A stretch of DNA of 11,630 bases from Gemmatimonas sp. (lineage in GTDB: Bacteria; Gemmatimonadota; Gemmatimonadetes; Gemmatimonadales; Gemmatimonadaceae), in the NCBI RefSeq assembly GCF_031426495.1, contig NZ_JANPLK010000062.1, positions 1 through 11,630 on the forward strand, given 5' to 3'. This document shows positions 6,717 to 11,630 of the stretch, piece by piece. Each line of letters opens with the position of its first letter. The first letter of the stretch is position 1. A model generated the notes under the pieces. That model had not been told where the DNA came from. It made no database searches and saw only the letters and a list, made by a program, of their open reading frames with translations. The position numbers and the translations under genes are program-made.

Positions 6717-7414
6717 GGGATTGTCCGGACGAGGTGGGGTACGGGAGCGTCCGATGCACCACCGCCCGCGCCGCGGGCCGGACGCGGCGCGATGCCCGGG
6801 GTCCACACCATGGCGTCGCTCTCCACGACACGAATCAAGCCACGGGCCTCCTGCGCGTCGAGCGCGTGCCACCGGCCATCCCGGAGCTGATGCACGCCGA
6901 GTTCCTCGATGTGCTGCACCGGCGCGGCGGCGTACTGTGGCCAGACGAGCGAGAGGAACCCCTCCGAACTCGCGATGGAAAAATCGTCGTCAGTTGGCGA
7001 GTGTCCGGTCCACGCGCCGGGATGCGTGTGCACCTGCATCAACGCGGTTAGACCTTCGCCTCGGAGCCATCGACCCATCTCGGCGGTCGTGTTGCTCCCC
7101 ACGTGCACAAAGCTTGCTTCGTGTGTGACGTCGGCCCCGCACGGATACACGACGGCCATCACGACCGCCTCCGCACCAAATCGCCGACCGCCGAGCAACA
7201 CCGTACTCTCCACGCCGCGCAGACCGTCCTGACGCAGCAGCTCCCAGGCCCGCTGCAGAATCGCGCGTGGCACCCAGTACGCCCGAACCGGCGCGGCCGT
7301 CGCCGTAGTCGGCGACACGTCGCCCCGGAGCAGGGTTGGCGCACGCTCGTCACCACGTTCGCCTCCATGCTTGCCACCACGCGCGGTAATCCGTTCACGT
7401 TCACGATCTGACAT
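6713..7414 (-). CDS. JAB/JAMM (MPN) Ubl peptidase, 233 aa
   Basis: This is a zinc isopeptidase expected to process the Ubl precursor or remove Ubl from targets. The full JAMM motif is present: E69 (GVESTVLLGG), H129-x-H131-P, S139 and D142 in HTHPGAWTGHSPTDDD. The spacing H131 to S139 to D142 is the same as in Rpn11-type enzymes. The first 45 residues are a charged, probably disordered leader, and the C-terminal 25 are Pro/Ala-rich. ATG 7414 has a good ribosome binding site (GGGAG, 6 nt upstream) and overlaps the end of the E2-like gene by 14 nt; its own stop overlaps the E1 start by 4 nt. This indicates translational coupling. It corresponds to the DUB (BilC-type) member of BIL operons. Confidence 0.9.
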   Translation of the reverse strand: MSDRERERITARGGKHGGERGDERAPTLLRGDVSPTTATAAPVRAYWVPRAILQRAWELLRQDGLRGVESTVLLGGRRFGAEAVVMAVVYPCGADVTHEASFVHVGSNTTAEMGRWLRGEGLTALMQVHTHPGAWTGHSPTDDDFSIASSEGFLSLVWPQYAAAPVQHIEELGVHQLRDGRWHALDAQEARGLIRVVESDAMVWTPGIAPRPARGAGGGASDAPVPHLVRTIP

Positions 7415-7859
7415 CAGCTCTCCCGGTGTATGCGCCTGGTTGGTCCAAGATGTCCTGCACCGCCGTGCCTACGATCCAGACGGCCCGTTTGGGACGCCAT
7501 CCATACGATTGCCATTCGCTATGATGCGCACGGCCCTCGCGCGTCCAGGGATTGCAGATCCATCCGACCCCGTGCTGCGGCGGGTGCTTGAAGAAGTTGG
7601 TGAGGCCTGCGGGCCAGTCGCGGAGCAGGCCTTCCTGGTGTGACACTGGGTCGCAAAACGTCACGCTCGGCGGACCATCTGCGAGGGCCGCCCCGAAGTC
7701 GAGTCGCAGGCAGTACCGGTCCTGCGTGTCGAGCGGTGTGAGCGTGATGTACACACGCAGCACGTCAGGCACCGACGCGACCTGCCAACGGTGTGACTCG
7801 CTCGACGTTAGGCGACCGACTTCGGCGCCTAACGTGACGAGGTCAAACGCGGACGGCAT
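7401..7859 (-). CDS. E2-like (UBC fold) conjugating enzyme, divergent, 152 aa
   Basis: It lies between the Ubl and JAB genes, where E2 genes sit in bacterial Ubl operons. The core YCLRLDFG-x8-GPPSVTFCDP resembles the beta-sheet and the P-P-x-V-x-F turn of E2 enzymes. The following KHPPQHGVGWICNPW (GxxC, Cys102) fits the active-site segment of E2s, where the Cys follows a H-P-x and G-x-(I/L)-C pattern. I infer that it accepts Ubl from the E1 on Cys102 and conjugates it to a target without a dedicated E3. Length fits an E2 (about 150). I chose ATG 7859; a TTG at 7883 just after the Ubl stop is a less likely start. Sequence alone leaves some doubt, because prokaryotic E2s are very divergent. Confidence 0.72.
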   Translation of the reverse strand: MPSAFDLVTLGAEVGRLTSSESHRWQVASVPDVLRVYITLTPLDTQDRYCLRLDFGAALADGPPSVTFCDPVSHQEGLLRDWPAGLTNFFKHPPQHGVGWICNPWTREGRAHHSEWQSYGWRPKRAVWIVGTAVQDILDQPGAYTGRADVRS

Positions 7860-7883
7860 CCTACTGGCGCCCTCGACACACAA

Positions 7884-8327
7884 TCACGTGCCCGACGCCT
7901 GCTCTTCGTTGAGCCGGAAATGCGCCGCGCCGCGCTCGTAGCCGAGCTGCGCGAGCGTCTGCTCCTCCTCTACGGCCGTGAAGCGGTGCCGCGACTTGTC
8001 GTCATTGAGATAGTACGCCTTGTCCGAGGGCGGATTCGGCACGAACACCGAGCGTGCCCATATCTTGATCGCGCTGAGCACCGTGTCAGTGGGGAACTTC
8101 CGCGTAATCGGCTGGTCGGCCGAGATGTAGTCGCAGTGCACCTGCACTTCCTTGACGCCATCCGGCTTGTCGGGCTTAGCCGACTTGTCCGACTGATCCG
8201 GCTGCTCTGCGCTACGGCTGTACTGATCGGGCGTCTCGGTATGGGCATCGGTGGCCAGCGCCGCGCTGTGCGGCGGGTGCTGCGTGTGGTCCTGCGTGTC
8301 GTCGTACATCGAGCGTGGTGTCGTCAT
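7884..8327 (-). CDS. Ubiquitin-like protein (beta-grasp) with long disordered N-terminal tail, 147 aa
   Basis: Residues 1-57 are hydrophilic and low in complexity (rich in D, Q, S, T, K and P; SDKSAKPDKPD). Residues 58-147 (KEVQVHCDYISADQPITRKF, then TVLSAIKIWARSVF, YYLNDD, and TLAQLGYERGAAHFRLNEE) follow the beta-beta-alpha-beta-beta order of ubiquitin-like folds. The C-terminus is QASGT, not a diglycine; removal of one residue would expose a terminal Gly. Only one domain is present, unlike the two-domain BilA. ATG 8327 is preceded by a strong GGAGG 6 nt upstream. The stop is followed by the E2-like gene 24 nt further on. It is the first gene of the conjugation set and, I infer, the modifier that is attached to targets. 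Confidence 0.75.
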   Translation of the reverse strand: MTTPRSMYDDTQDHTQHPPHSAALATDAHTETPDQYSRSAEQPDQSDKSAKPDKPDGVKEVQVHCDYISADQPITRKFPTDTVLSAIKIWARSVFVPNPPSDKAYYLNDDKSRHRFTAVEEEQTLAQLGYERGAAHFRLNEEQASGT

Positions 8328-8407
8328 GTCCGCCTCCGGATGGCGCCGTGTGATACGAGCGACCAAGCGTACCGGCTACGTTGCGCGGTCATCACCATGG
8401 TCACTGT

Positions 8408-8452
8408 AACAACGCGGGGACGTCACCCGCGCGGTGACGTCCCCGTGCTGTT
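8408..8452 (-). promoter_or_regulatory. Strong inverted repeat between the ImmA gene and the Ubl operon
   Basis: A perfect 12-bp dyad, GGGGACGTCACC (8416-8427) and GGTGACGTCCCC (8433-8444), surrounds 5 nt. It extends outward to 20-bp arms with two mismatches (AACAACGC against GTGCTGTT). It lies 31 nt past the stop of the ImmA gene and about 80 nt before the Ubl ATG. There is no T-run on either strand, so it could be an operator for the nearby helix-turn-helix protein, an attenuator, or a Rho-independent-like stop without a tail. No clear -35/-10 pair for the Ubl operon was found in 8328-8482. Confidence 0.6.
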
Positions 8453-8482
8453 GCGGCACACGCGCCACGCCATTCGCCGTGC

Positions 8483-9076
8483 CTACGTGAACCGCCCGCA
8501 GCGCATCAGCTGATAAAACATCGCTTCGCGTGACACATCGTAGGTTTGCGCGAGCTGTTGCGGCAGACCCGCTGACAGCGGCTTGGCGATCTTCCGGATC
8601 CACGGGCTGGGAATCAACAATTCGGACGCGAACGTGTTGGCCTCAATCTCAAAGGCGCTGCGGCCTTCCGACTCGCTATCCTGCTCGAAGACGCCAGAGT
8701 ACCCAAGGGTATCGGCGGGCAGCGGCATGTCGGACAGGTGATGCGTGAGACGCCAGTGTCCGAGTTCGTGCGCAAGCGTGAATCGCTGCCGCTCGCGGCT
8801 TCGCCCGCGAGTATTGATCACAATTTCTCGCTGGTCGGGATAGAGCTGACCCGACAACTTTCCTTCGACCTCGACGAACACCACAGCAAGGCCGCAGGCG
8901 CGCGCCAGCGCCTCGACGTCGACGGCAGGCATCGTCACCTTGTGCTGCTTGAGGAGCGCCAGCGCGGCATCGCGCGCCATCTTGCGTCGCGGTTCGGCGG
9001 CACGCAGTCGCTCGTCCGCATCAAAGTCGGGCGCATACTCACGCGCCGCACGCATCGAGAAGTCGAGTTCGTCCAT
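8483..9076 (-). CDS. ImmA/IrrE-family metallopeptidase, 197 aa
   Basis: The zinc motif HELGH (103-107) follows ERQRFTLA. The downstream EIEANTFASELLIP (143-156) supplies the third ligand (E145). This is the pattern of ImmA/IrrE (DUF955) peptidases, which cleave a partner repressor after damage or stress (for example ICEBs1 ImmR, DdrO, and CapH in CBASS). The start ATG at 9076 is one base after the stop of the helix-turn-helix gene, so the two are translated together; the longer frame to 9121 would overlap that gene. Residues 45-60 (HKVTMPAVDVEALARACG) are the usual N-terminal helix of the family. The likely substrate is the HTH protein just upstream. No membrane or signal sequence. Confidence 0.9.
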   Translation of the reverse strand: MDELDFSMRAAREYAPDFDADERLRAAEPRRKMARDAALALLKQHKVTMPAVDVEALARACGLAVVFVEVEGKLSGQLYPDQREIVINTRGRSRERQRFTLAHELGHWRLTHHLSDMPLPADTLGYSGVFEQDSESEGRSAFEIEANTFASELLIPSPWIRKIAKPLSAGLPQQLAQTYDVSREAMFYQLMRCGRFT

Positions 9077-9077
9077 A

Positions 9078-9878
9078 CTAACAATCCGTACCGTCAGAAC
9101 GGGGCCTCGCCGCCGCAGCATCGGCGCGCGTCAGTTCGGGCGCCACGCGTCGATAGGCTGCCAAAAACTTTGCGGCGCCGGCGTTTTCTTGCTGAACGGC
9201 GGCGAACGCGAGGCGCAGACTATCCCTGCGCGCATCCTGTACCGCCTGCTGCTGATCGAAGCGGCCCAGCGCAAAGCGTGCCCTCGACTCCACGCTCTGG
9301 CAGACGGCGCGCCGGGCGGTTAATGCCAGCAAGTCACCAAAGCGGTCGAGTGGTTCGTGCACGGCGGCAGCAAACAGCAGGACACGGTCCACGCCGAGTT
9401 GATACCATGGCTTTGTCTTCGTCTCAACCGCCGCCCAGTCAGCGGTCGGCACGCCGGACAGCCGCGCGGCGTGTTCGGTGGTCAGCCCCGCACGCTCGCG
9501 GAGCTGACGGAAGAGCTCTGGGGGGGACTGCGCATGGCACGCGGCCTCGAGGCCGCGTGCGGCGCGCACCTGCGCGCGTTCCCGCTCCCGCACGCTTCGC
9601 AGCTGCGCGAGGCGCTCAGACGTGACCGACGCGTCGGGCAACGTTTCGGCCAGCACGTCTGCCGCGCCGGACGAGAGGGGAACGTCGCGAAACAGCCCGG
9701 ACTGGCGTAGACGCTCGAACCACACGTCAAGCCGCTCCGTGTCGAGCGACGTTATGTCGGCCGAGGTGGCGACTGCGTCTATCGCGGCGCGGAGGCGTGC
9801 CAGCGAGGTATCGAGCATCGCATCCGTTGCCGGGCGAGCCTGCTCGCCCGCAGCACCGCGAGCGGTGTCCTTAGACAT
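9078..9878 (-). CDS. XRE-like helix-turn-helix regulator, 266 aa
   Basis: Residues 121-180 read LFRQLRERAGLTTEHAARLS, then VPTADWAAVETKTKPWYQLG and VDRVLLFAAAVHEPLDRF. This is the five-helix pattern of an XRE/Cro-type DNA-binding domain. It sits in the middle of a longer helical protein. Residues 1-110 are rich in Ala, Arg and Leu (possible coiled coil), and 190-250 are helical. That central location is unusual, since XRE domains are mostly N-terminal. ATG 9878 has a GGAG ribosome binding site 6 nt upstream. The gene is 1 nt from ImmA, which suggests that it is the cleavable repressor or antitoxin partner. A role in repressing the sigma/HTH/ImmA and Ubl genes is inferred. Confidence 0.75.
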   Translation of the reverse strand: MSKDTARGAAGEQARPATDAMLDTSLARLRAAIDAVATSADITSLDTERLDVWFERLRQSGLFRDVPLSSGAADVLAETLPDASVTSERLAQLRSVRERERAQVRAARGLEAACHAQSPPELFRQLRERAGLTTEHAARLSGVPTADWAAVETKTKPWYQLGVDRVLLFAAAVHEPLDRFGDLLALTARRAVCQSVESRARFALGRFDQQQAVQDARRDSLRLAFAAVQQENAGAAKFLAAYRRVAPELTRADAAAARPRSDGTDC

Positions 9879-9900
9879 CGTGACTCCAATGGTTAGGCGT

Positions 9901-9925
9901 GCACCGCATGCACTCGCGTCGGTGC
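9901..9925 (-). repeat. Short inverted repeat upstream of the HTH gene
   Basis: GCACCG (9901-9906) and CGGTGC (9920-9925) form a 6-bp dyad around 13 nt, about 25 nt upstream of the HTH start codon in the 75-nt gap after the sigma gene. It may be an operator, but the match is short. A T-run on the minus strand just after the sigma gene lacks a convincing stem. Confidence 0.3.
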
Positions 9926-9953
9926 GGCAGCGCAGAAAAAGGAGGGCGCACGC

Positions 9954-10655
9954 TCATGAGGCCTGCTGGCTGGCCGGTAGTCGCCGCATAAAGGCTTTCG
10001 CCAACTTTGCTTTGGCCTTGTAGCGCAGCTTTCTGACCAAATCGACCGGCTTCGCCACGTATTGCGCGATCTGCGCGTCCGAGTCGTCGTTGATGAAGGT
10101 GCACCACAGAATTGTTTGGTCGGTTTCCGACAGCGAGGCGAAGGCGTCCCGCATGATGCGCTTGCGCTCACTGCGGGGGGAATCGTCTTCGGCGTCCACA
10201 TCCGGGCTGAGCGGACTCCCGTCCGGATCGGAGGCCTCTGCGGAGTCGGACAGCAATCGCTCCGCCATCTCGTCGAATGACACCAGCTCGACGCCCGTCG
10301 GTGGCACGACACCGAGCCGCCCGCGACGCGCGTCGAGGATGACGCGGTCGGCGATCTTGATGCACCAGGAGCGAAACGACTTCGGTCCCCGTGCCTTGAA
10401 CTTCTCGACGCCGCGCTGGATGCACAGCGCGGCTTTCATCAGCAAGTCGTCGCCGGCGTCCGCTCCGAGGTCACCGGCGCGAACATCAATGAATCCCTTG
10501 ATCGCTCCCATATGGCGACGCTCGAATTCGGACCACGCCTGCGCGCTCGTCCGGTCGTCCGCGTCAAAACGCAGCCCCCGGGCGAGGTCGGCATCGCTGA
10601 CTTCACGCCATTCGATGGCCGGAGCGGGGTCCAGCTCAGAATCCGTCATGGCCAT
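9954..10655 (-). CDS. ECF-like RNA polymerase sigma factor, 233 aa
   Basis: Residues 41-112 (WSEFERRHMGAIKGFIDV, DDLLMKAALCIQRGVEKFK, SFRSWCIKIADRVILDARR) match region sigma-2: core binding and -10 recognition, with the helix that ends in the FRSWLxxIAxNxxxDxxR pattern. Residues 168-225 (MRDAFASLSETDQTILWCTF, DSDAQIAQYVAKPVDLVRKL, RYKAKAKLAKAF) match region sigma-4. The acidic linker (about 126-163) is longer than in most ECF factors. No anti-sigma gene follows; instead come the HTH and ImmA genes on the same strand, 75 nt downstream. ATG 10655 and ATG 10649 are both possible starts, without a strong ribosome binding site. It probably drives the downstream genes or itself under stress; this is inference. 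Confidence 0.82.
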   Translation of the reverse strand: MAMTDSELDPAPAIEWREVSDADLARGLRFDADDRTSAQAWSEFERRHMGAIKGFIDVRAGDLGADAGDDLLMKAALCIQRGVEKFKARGPKSFRSWCIKIADRVILDARRGRLGVVPPTGVELVSFDEMAERLLSDSAEASDPDGSPLSPDVDAEDDSPRSERKRIMRDAFASLSETDQTILWCTFINDDSDAQIAQYVAKPVDLVRKLRYKAKAKLAKAFMRRLPASQQAS

Positions 10656-11079
10656 TCGCGAAGTGGAGAGGTGAAGGAGACACGTGGGAAGATCGGAAGC
10701 GTTCGGCAGGCAGGCGCTGCCAGCGATGACAGCACTTTGTACCGGCGCCGCCGACGGGCGCTGGTCCGCGGCACGACGGTGGCGCCTGACCGCGGAGCAG
10801 GCTGCACTGAGACAACGCCATCATGTCACCACCGAACAGAAACCGACAACCGCCTGAGGCTTCCGGCACCGCAATCGAATGTCGCACGAATCCGGATAAC
10901 GCCCGTCCTGAATCCACGAGCGCGGTGCACAGCCCGGAGAACGTCCTTTAAGAGAGACGGCGCCAACGGATCACGCGCGAACCGAAGAATGGGCTAAACA
11001 CACGGAGACAGTGTAAAGGCAATCTCGCTTTGCGCATCGCTCGATTGTTCGCTAACCGGCCCATGGAATGAGTAAGCGG
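10656..11079. other. Non-coding upstream region of the regulatory genes
   Basis: This stretch of about 420 nt lies between the sigma-factor start and the IS21 relic. I found no convincing gene; the minus-strand frame 10636-10917 looks random. It should hold the promoter of the sigma, HTH and ImmA genes, but no clear -35/-10 pair could be picked with confidence. Sequence similarity to IS21 IstA stops at about 11080. Confidence 0.4.
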
Positions 11080-11388
11080 TTTCTAGGCGAGTCAATTGCG
11101 GGTATGGTCGATAAGGAAGTTGTGCAGCGCGCAGGCGTCTCTCGGACTGGGACAACGCCGGGAACGCGGCGAGACGCTCTTGAATCAACGGCTTGAACGG
11201 CTCCATTTGGGCGGTATCGCCACGCGCGACCGCGGCGTCTCGGCGGCCAGATCGCGCTCTCATTTGCCGGCCTCGGCCAGATCATAGACGAGACGGCGAC
11301 TGATCTCCAACTCCCGAGCAATGGCCGCTTTGGGTTGCCCGGACTCCAGTAGATGCTTGAGCAACACTAAGGTATCCCGACTGTACAT
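11080..11388 (-). pseudogene. istA: IS21-family transposase istA, N-terminal remnant with stop and frameshift
   Basis: From ATG 11388 the frame reads MYSRDTLVLLKHLLESGQPK followed by AAIARELEISRRLVYDLAEAGK, the helix-turn-helix start of IS21 IstA. It is broken by a TGA (11260-11262). The same frame continues ERDLAAETPRSRV; after a frameshift EPFKPLIQERLAAFPALS (a typical IstA segment) appears in the next frame, and the match ends near PQLTRLE. The DDE catalytic core and IstB are missing. The element is dead. It lies next to an IS21-type terminus at 11469-11487, which fits an element whose left end is to the right of the gene on this strand. Confidence 0.85.
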
Positions 11389-11468
11389 CAGCCTCCTCCA
11401 CGATAGGGCAAGAGGCCACGATCCGACGGGACAGCGTCAACCGTCAGACGTTGAGGGGGTCTCCCGAG

Positions 11469-11487
11469 TGTGCAATTTCGGTCGGCA
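11469..11487 (-). repeat. Probable IS21-type element end
   Basis: Read on the minus strand this is TGCCGACCGAAATTGCACA, which starts with TG and resembles the terminal repeats of several IS21 elements as I remember them. It lies about 80 nt upstream of the istA start and 2 nt before the IS3 left end. Only one copy is visible, so multiple-repeat ends cannot be confirmed. Confidence 0.4.
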
Positions 11488-11489
11488 CT

Positions 11490-11519
11490 TGGAGTGACCC
11501 CCATCGGCTGGACAGATGG
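11490..11519 (+). repeat. IS3-family left terminal inverted repeat
   Basis: It begins TGGAGTGACCCCC and contains GGACAGATGG, the typical IS3-family end (TGACCCCC...TTGGACA type). It mirrors the right end at 111-140 and lies 41 nt before the orfA start. The neighbouring sequence on the left is the end of an IS21 relic. Confidence 0.7.
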
Positions 11520-11560
11520 CGGGTTCGGTTTGACCTTCGAGGCAGCCCCTCGGAGGATCT

Positions 11561-11630
11561 ATGGCCAAGACGTACCGACGGTTCAGTACCGAGTTCAAGC
11601 TCGGGGTCGTGGAGGCGTACCTCGCGGGTG
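11561..11630 (+). CDS. IS3-family transposase OrfA, N-terminal start (partial)
   Basis: Only 23 codons are visible: MAKTYRRFSTEFKLGVVEAY then LAG, the typical start of IS3 OrfA (R-R-x-F-S-x-E-F-K-x-x-V-V-x-x-Y/L), which continues into a helix-turn-helix. A GGAGG sequence stands 6 nt upstream of the ATG. The gene runs off the window. It has the same orientation as the OrfB end at the 5' edge. Confidence 0.9.
   Translation, partial: MAKTYRRFSTEFKLGVVEAYLAG

Noticed and set aside
6717..6872. N-terminal extension of the E1 frame upstream of 6716
   Set aside because: It overlaps the JAB coding region by about 160 nt and is Arg-rich without pattern; the GTG overlapping the JAB stop codon is the natural start.
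8738..9625. A 295-aa plus-strand ORF
   Set aside because: It is antisense to the ImmA and HTH genes and becomes Arg- and Pro-rich; a shadow.
9925..9953. Intrinsic terminator after the sigma gene
   Set aside because: There is a T-run on the minus strand, but no convincing GC stem directly before it.
1..11630. CRISPR arrays, tRNA or rRNA genes
   Set aside because: No regularly spaced repeats and no tRNA- or rRNA-like sequence were seen on either strand.

Overview
The window is GC-rich bacterial DNA (clear G/C preference at third codon positions, IS3 and IS21 elements, an HME-type RND pump fragment, an ECF-like sigma factor). This fits a Gram-negative such as a member of Gemmatimonadota, but the phylum is only a guess. 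It reads as an accessory or defence island. An IS3-family right end lies at the 5' edge (to about 140) and an IS3-family left end at the 3' edge (from about 11490), in the same orientation, enclosing about 11.3 kb.

Layout. 1-140: end of an IS3 OrfB and its terminal repeat. 141-2572: gene-poor, partly degenerate DNA with a few hypothetical ORFs. 2547-3613: a compact abortive-infection unit, made of a promoter, a small structured RNA of about 60 nt closed by a terminator, and an Abi_2 (AbiD/AbiF) HEPN protein. 3614-5015: relics, namely a MarR C-terminal fragment, a small zinc-ribbon ORF and a truncated CusA/CzcA-type RND pump. 5061-8327 (minus strand): four tightly packed, partly overlapping genes in the order Ubl, E2-like, JAB/JAMM peptidase, E1-like. 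This is a complete ubiquitin-like conjugation and deconjugation set with the same composition and order as bacterial BIL-type antiphage operons. 8483-10655 (minus strand, directly upstream): ECF-like sigma factor, helix-turn-helix protein and ImmA/IrrE metallopeptidase, which look like a regulatory module. 11080-11489: a broken IS21-type istA with its element end, against which the 3' IS3 copy abuts.

How the parts may work together. Ubl would be activated by the E1, passed to the E2-like protein, attached to a target and removed or matured by the JAMM peptidase. The HTH plus ImmA pair resembles the CapH/CapP regulators of CBASS, in which a protease cleaves a repressor after damage. Here the pair is joined by a sigma factor and separated from the Ubl gene by a strong inverted repeat that could be an operator or terminator. 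The combination of sigma, HTH, ImmA and Ubl-E2-JAB-E1 is the most interesting feature of the window. The Abi unit is a second, independent candidate defence system, possibly an RNA-controlled toxin.
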